In this document: positions 52,687 through 61,772 of the stretch, one piece after another
How the letters are laid out: each line of letters opens with the position of its first letter
How positions within the stretch are numbered: position 1 is the stretch's first letter
DNA from: Roseateles violae
GTDB taxonomy: Bacteria > Pseudomonadota > Gammaproteobacteria > Burkholderiales > Burkholderiaceae_C
Reading direction: 5' to 3'
DNA: 64,000 bases
Assembly: GCF_030410485.1 (NCBI RefSeq)
Contig: NZ_JAUHHC010000008.1
Location: 1 to 64,000, forward strand
Notes under the pieces: generated by a model
What the model was told of the DNA's origin: nothing
Database searches by the model: none
Seen by the model: the letters and a program-made list of their open reading frames with translations, nothing else
Made by a program: the position numbers and the translations under genes

Positions 52687-54936
52687 ATGAGCGAAAACGT
52701 GATTCGATTGCACAAGTGCGTCCTTGCAGGCGTACTGGATTCATCAATCCTTAGCGCCGTTCAGGTTGATGCGACTGCCCTTCAAGAGTGCGAAGTCCTC
52801 GACTTCAAGCAACAGGCGCCTACCACAGATCTTGAATATGCGAAGACTGCACGCGACCTGGTGGCGCTGCACAATTCTTACGGCGGCTTCTTGGTTTTCG
52901 GCGTTCGAGAGATCGAAAGGGACCGCGCGTTTGAGCTCATTGGCGTTGTTCCCGGAAGTGTCCAGATCGGCAAGCTGAGGGACCTAGCCCGCGCATACAC
53001 AGGCAGCGAGCTGAGGATCCAAGCGAGTTCCAAGGTGCTCGATGGCAAATGCTTGGAGATTGTTTGGATCGCGAAGCGGTCCGTGGGTGAGAGCCCGGTC
53101 AAGTTCACGAAGAATGGCCCTGAGGAAAAGCCCGGCAAACTGTGCTTCAAGCGCGGTGACGTCGTCTTTCGAAGAATCGAGAGCAATGCAGTAGCGCAGC
53201 TTCCGGACGATTACGACTTCTTGTACTCGCCCAGGCGCCCGCCATCCATCGAGCTGTCAGCCACAGACTTTTCTGACGAAGATCCTCTCGAACACAATCT
53301 GCCAGATCGAGTCCTGGTTTGCTCTAAATTCGTCGGACGCCGAGAGGTCCTTGGTGACCTCTGGACATGGCTCGCGGATGACTTCTCGCGCGTGCGGCTG
53401 ATCGCTGGCGAAGGAGGGCTTGGAAAGACGAGCCTGGCCTATCGGTTTGCCGAAGAAGTTGCATCGCGCCGCGTTAAGCCATTCGAGCAGGTTGTCTGGT
53501 TGACGGCTAAAAAGCGCCAGTTCATTCCCGCTGAGGATGCTCATCGAGAGAACTACCACACCAACTTCGAGGACGCTAATTCACTTCTAAAAGCGATCGC
53601 AACAGCACATGGTTGCGTCGACTCGGACTTCGAAGGACTCGATGCGCGGGAACTGCTTCAGCTTGCACTGGAAAGTTGTTCAACTATACCCAGCTTCCTG
53701 GTGATAGACGACGTTGACTCCTTGACGCCAGAGGATCAGCAACGCGCGCTTGAGCTCGGCATGCGCACCCCGGCCAAAACCAAAATGCTGCTGACTACGC
53801 GGGTGAATTTCTCGTACTCCCCCGACAACGTCTTGAAGCTGGACGGCCTGGAGAGCGATGAGTTCAAAGAGTATGTGAAGGTCGTCAGAGACCGCTATTG
53901 CCTTCCTGCAGTGAAAGATTCCAAGATCGAGCATCTCCGAGAGGTAAGTGGAGGCTCGCCGCTCTTTACGGACTCACTGCTGCGTCTTGAGCGGCGCGGC
54001 CTTACTCTGGACCAGGCCATCAACCAATGGAGAGGCGAAAAGGGCTTGGAGGCAAGAAAGGCGGCGCTGCAACGTGAAATCCAGCAGCTCAGTCGCGAAG
54101 CGAAGCGAACCCTGTACGTGATCAGCCACGTGAAGAGCGCTAGCTACGTCGAGCTTTTGCGTATCCTGGACTACGCGGAGCAAACGCTGGGCGACGCGCT
54201 TCAAGAGCTCGCAGGACTGTTCTTGGTGAGCGCCCCTTCAATCGGCCGGGAGGCTCGATATACCGTTGAGCCCAACACCGGACTGCTTGTCCTCGAGCTC
54301 GCACAAAGCTTGGGTATTGATCACGCGGCTCTCGTTGGCGCCGCAAAGAGGGCTCGTACTGACGCGGTCGGGCTCAGCATCCAGAAGCGATCCGGGATAG
54401 TTGGCCTGGCTATTGCTCAAGCAATTGCGTTCCTCAAGGAGGATGACCCGAAGGCAGCTCTTGAGGCGGTGGTCTCGGCAGATAAGCAGCTTACGAAGCC
54501 CAATGCTGACCTCCTCCTGGCCATTGGCCGATTCAGTCTCAAGCAAAGGCCGCCCCTTCGAGATCAAGCAAGTAAGGCCTTCACCGAGTCTTATGTGCTC
54601 GGGCAGCGCAAACAACTTCTTTTCGAGCTCTGGTTCGAGGCCGAGTACGGTCGCGGCAGCCTTGAGTCCGCGCTGGAAGTCACGAAGAAGGCAATCGACC
54701 ACGACGTCGGGGATGTGTACCGCTGGTACGAGAAGAGTGCGCAAATCCACGTCGCCCTTGCTCGCAGGTCGGATTCGAGGGTCTCGATTGACTCTGCCAT
54801 TCGAGAGGTTGACCTGGCGGTGTCGGACCTGAGAAGAGCAAAGGACCTCTGCAGCGGAGATCTTCAGTACCGGCAGATGGATCAGTTGCTTGGCCAGGCA
54901 ATGAGCCTGAGGTCGCAACTCGCCGCAGGTAGCTAA
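52687..54936 (+). CDS. Schlafen/AlbA_2-STAND (NLR-like) ATPase, candidate defence protein
   Basis: A 749-residue protein with three parts. Residues 30-175 form an AlbA_2/Schlafen domain (CEVLDFKQQ at 35-43, LHNSYGGFLVFGV at 61-73). Residues 215-430 form an NB-ARC/STAND ATPase with FVGRREVL, Walker A GEGGLGKTS (K247), Walker B FLVIDDVD, TTR at 370-372 and GGSPLF. Residues 440-749 are helical, TPR-like. This effector-switch-sensor layout is that of bacterial NLR-type antiphage proteins, with Slfn/AlbA as probable nuclease or nucleic-acid-binding effector. GAGGA lies eight bases before the ATG. It is transcribed alone. Confidence 0.85.
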   Translation: MSENVIRLHKCVLAGVLDSSILSAVQVDATALQECEVLDFKQQAPTTDLEYAKTARDLVALHNSYGGFLVFGVREIERDRAFELIGVVPGSVQIGKLRDLARAYTGSELRIQASSKVLDGKCLEIVWIAKRSVGESPVKFTKNGPEEKPGKLCFKRGDVVFRRIESNAVAQLPDDYDFLYSPRRPPSIELSATDFSDEDPLEHNLPDRVLVCSKFVGRREVLGDLWTWLADDFSRVRLIAGEGGLGKTSLAYRFAEEVASRRVKPFEQVVWLTAKKRQFIPAEDAHRENYHTNFEDANSLLKAIATAHGCVDSDFEGLDARELLQLALESCSTIPSFLVIDDVDSLTPEDQQRALELGMRTPAKTKMLLTTRVNFSYSPDNVLKLDGLESDEFKEYVKVVRDRYCLPAVKDSKIEHLREVSGGSPLFTDSLLRLERRGLTLDQAINQWRGEKGLEARKAALQREIQQLSREAKRTLYVISHVKSASYVELLRILDYAEQTLGDALQELAGLFLVSAPSIGREARYTVEPNTGLLVLELAQSLGIDHAALVGAAKRARTDAVGLSIQKRSGIVGLAIAQAIAFLKEDDPKAALEAVVSADKQLTKPNADLLLAIGRFSLKQRPPLRDQASKAFTESYVLGQRKQLLFELWFEAEYGRGSLESALEVTKKAIDHDVGDVYRWYEKSAQIHVALARRSDSRVSIDSAIREVDLAVSDLRRAKDLCSGDLQYRQMDQLLGQAMSLRSQLAAGS

Positions 54937-55130
54937 CTGTGAGCGTCGGCTTGTGCGTAAAAAGCAGCCGGCTGGGGTTTCGTGTCCGACGTCATCTGTC
55001 GCTGCAGAGCAAGCTTCCGACAATACATCGGTACACGATGCCCCAGTCCTCCGCCCCGGTCCGCCTGGCGCTACCTGCTGCGCGATCTGACTTGTCGGCC
55101 TAGACTAGCGGGGCAATCCCCTTACAGCGC

Positions 55131-55370
55131 ATGTCCGACCCCGTCGCCGAACTGTTGGCCCAAGCAATGGCGCTTCAGCCGGAAGAAAGAGTACGGCTCG
55201 CCGAAGCACTGCTGGCCCGCCTCGATCCTCACGACACCGACGGAGGGTCAGCGTGGTATGTCGAGCTTCGCCGCCGAATTGACGAGTTCGAACGCGGCGC
55301 CGTTCAGCTAATCCCCGCTGAGCAGGCGTACCTTCAGGTACGAGGTTCTCTTGCCCGGCGAAGGCGCTGA
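55131..55370 (+). CDS. Addiction-module component protein (TIGR02574-like antitoxin), orphan
   Basis: A 79-residue protein of the small addiction-module family: LALQPEERVRLAEALLARLD, then RRIDEFERGAVQLIPAEQAY. Members are antitoxins paired with a RelE/ParE toxin that starts right behind them. Here no such toxin frame follows; the next 490 bp are non-coding. The toxin has probably been lost. Confidence 0.75.
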   Translation: MSDPVAELLAQAMALQPEERVRLAEALLARLDPHDTDGGSAWYVELRRRIDEFERGAVQLIPAEQAYLQVRGSLARRRR

Positions 55371-55688
55371 CTCGCCCTTTGTCGCGTAGTGAGCGCAGGT
55401 TCTAAGCGAAGTCGATTGGCAGTACTGCGCGGGCATGGCGCCGAAGGTCATGCATGCCTGAGCGATGATTCGTTGCCGCCAAATCGGCTCAGCTCAACGT
55501 CGTTACTCGATCGAGTTTTTCAACAGAATCGCTGCAAAGCGCTACGCCGTTGTCCGGGCACTTCAGGCAACCGGACGGGCCGTCGCGCTCGGCAACGACC
55601 GCAACTTCGGCGCGGCAGCGACAAGGCCTCAGTACAGCGATCCCATTGGCCGGCTGTCTGGTCCGGTGGAACTCAGCATAGGCACAGC
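55371..55688. other. Non-coding stretch upstream of the arm-type repeats
   Basis: About 320 bp with no gene I can support. One 92-codon frame exists at 55465, but it lacks protein-like composition and a ribosome site. Confidence 0.4.
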
Positions 55689-55860
55689 TTGGGCACCGAG
55701 TACCGTGCCCAACTTTCTGCCTAATGGTCATCAAGCTTTATAGACCGTTGCTTATTTGCACCACATCTCGCCAAGGGGCACGGAACCCAATGGTCGATCG
55801 GCGCATCTCTCAATCCTGCTGGGCACGGCCTGGGCACGAGAAGGGCACAAATTGGGCACA
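55689..55860 (+). repeat. GGGCAC repeat cluster, candidate integrase arm-type sites
   Basis: GGGCAC occurs at 55691, 55777, 55821, 55832, 55843 and 55854, and inverted (GTGCCC) at 55705. Most copies read TGGGCAC(A/C/G). Four copies are spaced 11 bp apart. The cluster lies next to the 3' side of tRNA-fMet, where an attL/attR site would be. Confidence 0.65.
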
Positions 55861-55866
55861 GAATGC

Positions 55867-55893
55867 AAAAAGCCAACCTTTCGGCTGGCTTTC
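55867..55893 (-). terminator. Terminator of the tRNA-fMet gene
   Basis: On the minus strand AAAGCCAGCC, GAAA and GGTTGGCTTTTT form a stable hairpin with a T-run, about 40 bp after the tRNA 3' end. A second small hairpin (AACGAC CTAA GTCGTT, 55896-55911) lies between the two. The intact terminator suggests that native sequence extends at least to here. Confidence 0.85.
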
Positions 55894-55931
55894 TTAACGA
55901 CCTAAGTCGTTGATTTCATTACTTTATTCGG

Positions 55932-56008
<77 letters not shown>

Positions 56009-56020
56009 ACTGAAGCTGGC

Positions 56021-56050
56021 AGTATAGTACATTTTCACGTCGCTCGTCAG
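56021..56050 (-). promoter_or_regulatory. Promoter of the tRNA-fMet gene
   Basis: On the minus strand CTGACG (-35, 56050-56045), an 18-bp spacer and TATACT (-10, 56026-56021) precede the tRNA 5' end by about 12 bp. The -35 box overlaps the last codons of dsbD. Confidence 0.6.
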
Positions 56051-57870
56051 ATCCCCGCCGCGGAAAGCGAAGAAAGAAAGCGCGGCGCGTCCTGGAAGCC
56101 GATCACCCGCACGCCCTCGAGCTCGCGTCCATGCGCGTCGAAGAAGATCGTTCCCGGCGGGCCGAACAGCTTGAAGCGCTTCAGCAGTTCGCGATCCGCG
56201 GGGCTGTTGGCCGTCACATCGGCCTTCAGCAGGACCACCTTGGCCAGGCGCTCGCGCACCGCCGGATCGCTGAAGGTGAAGCGTTCCATCTCCTTGCAGG
56301 ACACGCACCAGTCGGCGTAGAAATCCAGCATCACCGGCCGGCCGGCGCCGGCCAGCGCCGCGTCGAGCTCGGCGACGCTGCGCACCGTCTGGAAACGCAA
56401 CTCGGCGCCGCCGCCGGCCGCCTCGCCCTTGGCCACGCCGCCCTGGGTCAGCATCACACCGGCCAGCGGCTTCAGCAGATCGGTACCGCCGGCGGCCGCC
56501 CCGACCAGTTGCAGCAGGCCATAGACCAGCGCGACGATGGCCACCGTCTTGCCGAGCCAGGCCTGCGCGCCGGGGCCGCCGGCAGCGCGGAACAGGCCCA
56601 GCAGCGCGGCGATGGCGATCAAGAGCGCGCCCCACAGCGCCTGCGCCAGCGCGGCCGGCAACAGCGGCTGCACCATCCACAGCGCCACGCCCAGTAGCAA
56701 CAGGCCGAAGAACTGCTTGACGCCCTCCATCCAGGCACCGGCCTTGGGCAACAGCGCGCCGGCGGAGGCGCCGAGCAGCAACAGCGGCACGCTCATGCCG
56801 CAGGCCAGCGCAAACAGCGCGCTGCCGCCCAGCAGCACGTCGCGGGTCTGGCTCAGATAGACCAGGGCGCCGGCCAGCGGCGCGGCGACGCAGGGGCTGA
56901 CGATCAGTGCCGAAACGCCGCCCATCAGGAACACGCCGCCGATGCGGCCGGCAGGCAGGCGTTGGGAGGCATTGGACAGGCCACCGCTCAGGCCCGAAGG
57001 CAGCTGCAGCTCGTAGGCGCCGAACATGGACAGCGAGAACAGCACCAGCGCCAGGGCGAACAGGGTCAGCACCCAGGGCTTCTGCAGCGCGGCGGCCAGG
57101 CCCTCGCCGGCCAGGCCGGCGGCGACGCCCAACGCGGTGTAGATCAGCGCCATGCCCAGGGAATAGCTGGCGGCCAGCAGCAGGCCGCGGCTGCGCGTGG
57201 CCTTGCCGCCGCTGCCGACGATGATGGAGGACAGGATGGGCAGCATCGGCAGCACGCAGGGCGTCAGCGACAGCAGCAGGCCGGCGACGAAGAACACGCC
57301 GACGATGGTCCAGAAGCGGCCCGATTGCAGGGCGGCATCGAGGCGGCCCGATTCGCTCAGCGGCGCCGCGGCCTCGGCGACCGCCGACGGCGCCGTGCCG
57401 GCCGACAGCGGATCGACGGCCTCCAGCCGCTTGACCGCGGCGCTGCCGCCGAAGCCGACCAGGCGGACCTCGTAGCGGCTGGTCATCGGTGGGTAGCACA
57501 GACCCTTGTCGGCGCAGCCCTGGCCGGTCACGCTGAGCGTGAAGGCGCCGCTGGCCTGCTCGACCGGCACGCGCACGCGCAACTGCTCGCGGTAGATCTC
57601 GACGGTCTTCTGGAAGGTCTCGTCGAACTTGGTCTTGCCGGCCGGCAGCTCCGGCGCGCCCAGCATCGCGCCCTGCGCCTCGGCCTTGAACTGCTCGCGG
57701 TACATGTAGTAGCCGGGCGCGATCTCGAACGTCACATCCACGCTCTTGTCGTCCAGCGGCTTGACGCTGAGCTTGAAGGCCTGTTCGGGGTCGAGGAAAT
57801 CATCGGCCTGCGCGGGAAGCCACAGGGTGGCAAGCAGCAGCAGGACGAGCTGGAGAAGTCTTCGGGTCAT
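56047..57870 (-). CDS. dsbD: Thiol:disulfide interchange protein DsbD
   Basis: A 607-residue inner-membrane electron shuttle. A signal peptide ends near WLPAQA. The periplasmic nDsbD domain has cysteines C119 and C125 in GQGCADKGLCYPP. An eight-segment membrane domain has LTPCVLPMLP and SPCVAAPL cysteines. A C-terminal thioredoxin domain carries WCVSCKEMERF. It moves electrons from cytoplasmic thioredoxin to DsbC and cytochrome c maturation proteins. It is 180 bp downstream of rplQ, separated by a terminator, so it has its own promoter. Confidence 0.95.
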   Translation of the reverse strand: MTRRLLQLVLLLLATLWLPAQADDFLDPEQAFKLSVKPLDDKSVDVTFEIAPGYYMYREQFKAEAQGAMLGAPELPAGKTKFDETFQKTVEIYREQLRVRVPVEQASGAFTLSVTGQGCADKGLCYPPMTSRYEVRLVGFGGSAAVKRLEAVDPLSAGTAPSAVAEAAAPLSESGRLDAALQSGRFWTIVGVFFVAGLLLSLTPCVLPMLPILSSIIVGSGGKATRSRGLLLAASYSLGMALIYTALGVAAGLAGEGLAAALQKPWVLTLFALALVLFSLSMFGAYELQLPSGLSGGLSNASQRLPAGRIGGVFLMGGVSALIVSPCVAAPLAGALVYLSQTRDVLLGGSALFALACGMSVPLLLLGASAGALLPKAGAWMEGVKQFFGLLLLGVALWMVQPLLPAALAQALWGALLIAIAALLGLFRAAGGPGAQAWLGKTVAIVALVYGLLQLVGAAAGGTDLLKPLAGVMLTQGGVAKGEAAGGGAELRFQTVRSVAELDAALAGAGRPVMLDFYADWCVSCKEMERFTFSDPAVRERLAKVVLLKADVTANSPADRELLKRFKLFGPPGTIFFDAHGRELEGVRVIGFQDAPRFLSSLSAAGI

Positions 57871-57982
57871 GTCGGGAGCGGTTCGAGTGCAGTTTCGAGT
57901 GCGTCTAGGGCGCCAAGCCGGCGAGCTTAATCCGAATCGCCTCGGCTCGCCCAGCGGGCGGATGGCCGCCGCAAAGAGGCAT

Positions 57983-58008
57983 AAAAAAAGCCAGCTCGAG
58001 AGCTGGCC
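57983..58008 (-). terminator. Terminator of the alpha (rplQ) operon
   Basis: On the minus strand GCCAGCTCTCGAGCTGGC, then seven T residues, lies about 45 bp after the rplQ stop. It has a perfect stem and a T-run. Confidence 0.93.
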
Positions 58009-58050
58009 TTTGCAGGGCTCGGTCGCGGGCGACCAGAGTCCTGGCTGCGA

Positions 58051-58440
58051 TTACTCGGCGGCGACGCCTTCGGTCTCGCCTTCCGCACGGTCGACCAGCT
58101 CGACATAAGCCATCGGGGCGTTGTCGCCGACGCGGAAGCCCATTTTCAGGATGCGGGTGTAGCCGCCCGGACGCGCGGCGAAGCGCGGGCCCAGCACGTC
58201 GAACAGCTTGACGACCATGTCGCGGTCACGCAGGCGGTCGAAAGCCAGACGACGGTTGGCGACGGTCGGCTCCTTGGCCAGCGTGATCAGGGGCTCGACG
58301 ACGCGACGCAGTTCCTTGGCCTTGGGCAAGGTGGTCTTGATCGCTTCGTGCTGCAGCAGCGAGTTGCACATATTGCGCAGCATCGCCTTGCGGTGCTCGC
58401 TGGTGCGGTTCAGTTTACGGAGGCCGTTACGGTGACGCAT
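58051..58440 (-). CDS. rplQ: 50S ribosomal protein L17
   Basis: A 129-residue L17 beginning [20 protein letters not shown], the family signature. It binds 23S rRNA near the peptide exit. It is the last gene of the alpha operon, 92 bp after rpoA, followed by a terminator. The C-terminal tail after [10 protein letters not shown] is short and acidic, as in other betaproteobacteria. Confidence 0.98.
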   Translation of the reverse strand: MRHRNGLRKLNRTSEHRKAMLRNMCNSLLQHEAIKTTLPKAKELRRVVEPLITLAKEPTVANRRLAFDRLRDRDMVVKLFDVLGPRFAARPGGYTRILKMGFRVGDNAPMAYVELVDRAEGETEGVAAE

Positions 58441-58532
58441 GGTGCTTTTCCTTTCCTACGATATTTCCCAGCAGCCGTATCAGGTACTGCCCGGGTGCAC
58501 CGGGTGGCCGGAGGGCCACCCATTCTTGAAAA

Positions 58533-59522
58533 TTAACGCTTGTCCAGACCTTGCGGCGGCCAGTTCTCGAGACGAGCACCCAGGGTGAGGCCGCGCGAAG
58601 CGAGGACTTCCTTGATCTCGTTGAGCGACTTGCGACCCAGGTTCGGGGTCTTCAGCAGCTCGGTCTCGGTACGCTGGATCAGGTCGCCGATGTAGTAGAT
58701 GTTCTCGGCCTTCAGGCAGTTGGCCGAACGCACGGTCAGCTCGAGCTCGTCGACCGGACGCAGCAGGATCGGATCGAAGCTGCTGGAGCGCTGGGCCGGC
58801 TGGTCGAAGGCATCGACCAGGTCGGTGCCCTGCAGCTGGGCGAAGACGGCCAACTGCTCGACCAGGATCTTGGCCGAGGCGCGAATCGCTTCCTCCGGCG
58901 AGATGGCGCCGTTGGTCTCGATCTCCATGACCAGCTTGTCGAGGTCGGTACGCTGCTCGACGCGGGCGTTCTCGACGGCGTAGCTGACGCGACGCACGGG
59001 CGAGAAGGAGGCGTCCAGGACGATGCGGCCGATCGACTTGGTCGGCTCATCGCCATAGCGGCGCATCGTGCCGGGCACATAGCCGCGGCCCTTCTCGACC
59101 TTGATCTGCATGTCCAGCTTGCCGCCTTGCGACAGATGGGCGATGACGTGCTCGGGATTGATGATCTCGACGTCGTGCGGGGTCTGGATGTCGGCGGCCG
59201 TGACCGGGCCTTCGCCTTCCTTGCGCAGGACCAGGGTCACTTCCTCACGGTTGTGCAGGCGGAACACCACGCCCTTGAGGTTCAGCATGATGTGAACCAC
59301 GTCCTCTTGCACGCCGTCGATGGCCGAGTACTCGTGCAGCACGCCGGCAATCGTCACTTCCGTCGGCGCATAACCCACCATCGAGGACAGCAGCACACGA
59401 CGCAGGGCGTTGCCCAGGGTGTGGCCATAGCCGCGTTCGAACGGCTCCAGGGTCACCTTGGCGCGATGACCGCCGAGAGGCTCCACATTGATGGATTTGG
59501 GCTTGAGCAGATTTGTTTGCAT
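58533..59522 (-). CDS. rpoA: DNA-directed RNA polymerase subunit alpha
   Basis: A 329-residue alpha subunit. The N-terminal dimerisation/assembly domain has [20 protein letters not shown]. The C-terminal domain, which contacts UP elements and activators, has [19 protein letters not shown]-type residues and [13 protein letters not shown]. Length is normal. It lies between rpsD and rplQ, the usual order. Confidence 0.99.
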   Translation of the reverse strand: MQTNLLKPKSINVEPLGGHRAKVTLEPFERGYGHTLGNALRRVLLSSMVGYAPTEVTIAGVLHEYSAIDGVQEDVVHIMLNLKGVVFRLHNREEVTLVLRKEGEGPVTAADIQTPHDVEIINPEHVIAHLSQGGKLDMQIKVEKGRGYVPGTMRRYGDEPTKSIGRIVLDASFSPVRRVSYAVENARVEQRTDLDKLVMEIETNGAISPEEAIRASAKILVEQLAVFAQLQGTDLVDAFDQPAQRSSSFDPILLRPVDELELTVRSANCLKAENIYYIGDLIQRTETELLKTPNLGRKSLNEIKEVLASRGLTLGARLENWPPQGLDKR

Positions 59523-59658
59523 GAGGTCTTTCTTTCAATACCCTCGGTTCGTTACACCGATAAGGCTGAGGGACCAGCCGGGCAAGCCGAAATGGCCCTG
59601 CCCAGACGAGGGAACGCCGACAGGGCCCGCCAGGGCTCCGTCGGCAACAGCGAAACGA

Positions 59659-60282
59659 TTAACGCGAGTACAACTCAACGATCAGCGATTCGTTGATCTC
59701 AGCGCCGAACTCATCGCGGTCCGGAGCCTTCTTGAACACGCCTTCCAGCTTCGTGCCGTCGACCTGGACCCAGGCGGGCATGCCGACCGACTCGGCCAGC
59801 TTGAACGCATCCTGCACGCGCAGCTGCTTCTTGGCCTTCTCGCGCACGGCGACGGTGTCGCCGGCCTTGACCAGGTAGGAGGCGATGTTCACGACCTCGC
59901 CGTTGACGGTGATGCCCTTGTGCGAGACCAGCTGGCGCGCTTCGGCGCGGGTCGAGCCGAAGCCCATGCGGTAGACGACGTTGTCCAGACGCGATTCCAG
60001 CAGCTGCAGCAGGTTGGCGCCGGTCGAGCCCTTGCGGCGCTCGGCTTCGGCGAAGTAGCGGCGGAACTGGCGCTCCAGCACGCCGTACATGCGCTTGACC
60101 TTCTGCTTCTCGCGCAGTTGCAGGCCGAAATCGCTGGTGCGCTGGCCCGAGGTGCGGCCATGCTGGCCGGGCTTGGAGTCGAACTTGGCCTTGTCCGCGA
60201 TCGAGCGGCGGGCGCTCTTCAGGAACAGGTCGGTGCCTTCACGGCGGGAAAGTTTGGCCTTCGGGCCGAGGTAACGTGCCAC
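59659..60282 (-). CDS. rpsD: 30S ribosomal protein S4
   Basis: A 207-residue S4 ([20 protein letters not shown]) with the S4 RNA-binding domain ([12 protein letters not shown], then [17 protein letters not shown]). The N-terminal zinc cysteines of some bacteria are absent, so it is the zinc-free form. It is a primary 16S rRNA binder and, in E. coli, the repressor of this operon. It is followed by rpoA. Confidence 0.98.
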   Translation of the reverse strand: MARYLGPKAKLSRREGTDLFLKSARRSIADKAKFDSKPGQHGRTSGQRTSDFGLQLREKQKVKRMYGVLERQFRRYFAEAERRKGSTGANLLQLLESRLDNVVYRMGFGSTRAEARQLVSHKGITVNGEVVNIASYLVKAGDTVAVREKAKKQLRVQDAFKLAESVGMPAWVQVDGTKLEGVFKKAPDRDEFGAEINESLIVELYSR

Positions 60283-60495
60283 TTTGCGTGTCCTTCATCA
60301 ATCTGACGCAAGGCCTAGGAAGAGGCGCCTGCGCGAGTCCGGCCAATGTTTTTATGGGCTCGGACGGTGGGCTTATCGAAGCTGCTGGGCGAACCCTTGA
60401 CTTCAGCAAAACGGCCGACTGGCCCACAGCTAAGTTGCTGCGCGCCAGCCGGCTTGGGAAAACGAATTCGCGATTATCGCACTAAACCGCGAAGT
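60283..60495. other. Long rpsK-rpsD intergenic region
   Basis: 213 bp, much longer than the other gaps in this operon. No gene and no hairpin with a T-run is seen. It might hold an internal promoter or an S4-responsive leader, but I see no definite element. Confidence 0.35.
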
Positions 60496-60900
60496 TTAGA
60501 TACGACGACGCTTCTGCGGACGGCAGCCGTTGTGCGGGACCGGCGTCACGTCCGAGATCGAATTGATCCGGATGCCGAGCGCTGCCAGCGCACGAACCGA
60601 GGACTCGCGACCCGGGCCCGGGCCCTTGATCTTGACATCCAGGTTCTTGATGCCCTGCTCTTGAGCAGCACGGCCGGCCACTTCGGCGGCGACCTGCGCA
60701 GCGAAGGGGGTCGACTTGCGCGAGCCCTTGAAGCCCTGGCCGCCCGACGAAGCCCAGCTCAGGGCGCCGCCTTGACGGTCGGTGATCGTGATGATCGTGT
60801 TGTTGAACGAAGCGTGGACGTGCGCAATGCCGTCGGCAACGTTCTTGCGAACCTTCTTGCGAACGCGCTGGGCAGCCGAGTTATTGGGTGCTTTTGCCAT
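60496..60900 (-). CDS. rpsK: 30S ribosomal protein S11
   Basis: A 134-residue S11 with the signatures [35 protein letters not shown] and the basic C-terminus [13 protein letters not shown]. It forms the platform of the 30S subunit. It starts 29 bp after rpsM. Confidence 0.98.
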   Translation of the reverse strand: MAKAPNNSAAQRVRKKVRKNVADGIAHVHASFNNTIITITDRQGGALSWASSGGQGFKGSRKSTPFAAQVAAEVAGRAAQEQGIKNLDVKIKGPGPGRESSVRALAALGIRINSISDVTPVPHNGCRPQKRRRI

Positions 60901-60929
60901 ATTGACCTTCTTTCAATGCTTGCCGCAGA

Positions 60930-61295
60930 TCACTTCTTGCCCGTAGCGGCCGACTTGCGCGGGCCCTTACGAGTGCGAGCGTTCGTGCGGGTGCGCTGGC
61001 CGCGCATCGGCAGGCCACGGCGATGACGGAAGCCGCGGTAGCAGCCGAGGTCCATCAGGCGCTTGATGTTGATCGACATCTCGCGGCGCAGATCGCCCTC
61101 GATGGTCATGCGACCCACTTCTTCACGGATCTTTTCCAGATCGGCGTCGGTGAGGTCCTTGACCTTCTTGTCGAACGGGATACCGCAAGCGGTGCAGATC
61201 TTCTGCGCGGTCGTACGGCCAATGCCGTAGATCGAGGTCAGACCGATCTCAGTGTGCTTTTGCGGCGGAATGTTGATACCAGCAATACGTGCCAT
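60930..61295 (-). CDS. rpsM: 30S ribosomal protein S13
   Basis: A 121-residue S13 ([20 protein letters not shown]) with the helical core [13 protein letters not shown] and the tail [18 protein letters not shown] that contacts tRNA. It lies between rpmJ and rpsK as expected. Confidence 0.98.
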   Translation of the reverse strand: MARIAGINIPPQKHTEIGLTSIYGIGRTTAQKICTACGIPFDKKVKDLTDADLEKIREEVGRMTIEGDLRREMSINIKRLMDLGCYRGFRHRRGLPMRGQRTRTNARTRKGPRKSAATGKK

Positions 61296-61329
61296 GTGCG
61301 TCCTCTAATTCGCTCGTGTCGTGCGGCTA

Positions 61330-61443
61330 TCAGCCCTGGCGCTGCTTGTGGCGCGGATCGGTACAGATCACACGCACCACGCCCTTGCGGCGGATGACCT
61401 TGCAATTGCGGCACATTGTCTTGACGGATGCCGAAACTTTCAT
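61330..61443 (-). CDS. rpmJ: 50S ribosomal protein L36
   Basis: A 37-residue L36 ([20 protein letters not shown]). It keeps the zinc-binding set C11, C14, C27, H32 (CRNC, ICTDPRH). The true start is the ATG at 61443; a longer open frame exists but is spurious. Confidence 0.97.
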   Translation of the reverse strand: MKVSASVKTMCRNCKVIRRKGVVRVICTDPRHKQRQG

Positions 61444-61501
61444 AGCCTGCTCCTTGACTAACTTCTTAAGCGCTCTGCGCGTTACCCGGGGATAGAAAAG
61501 C

Positions 61502-61720
61502 TCACTTCGCCCGGAATACGATGCGAGCACGACTCAGGTCGTACGGGGTCAGTTCGACGGTCACCTTGTCGCCAGGCAGGATGCGGATGTAGTGCATGCG
61601 CATCTTGCCGGAGATGTGACCGAGAACGACGTGCCCGTTCTCCAGCTTCACACGAAACGTGGCATTGGGGAGATTCTCGAGAATCTCGCCTTGCATCTGA
61701 ATGACGTCGTCTTTCGCCAT
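61502..61720 (-). CDS. infA: Translation initiation factor IF-1
   Basis: A 72-residue OB-fold protein: [20 protein letters not shown], then [20 protein letters not shown]. Complete IF-1, binds the A site of the 30S subunit. It lies between secY and rpmJ, the usual betaproteobacterial position. Confidence 0.98.
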   Translation of the reverse strand: MAKDDVIQMQGEILENLPNATFRVKLENGHVVLGHISGKMRMHYIRILPGDKVTVELTPYDLSRARIVFRAK

Positions 61721-61772
61721 GCCTACGGTTTCTGTTCGGTTGGATTGTTTTTAAAAACTTGGTTCAGCCTGT

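Noticed and set aside
55465-55743. Open frame of 92 codons near the island edge
   Set aside because: No ribosome site, no family resemblance, and it runs into the GGGCAC repeats; likely chance in GC-rich DNA.
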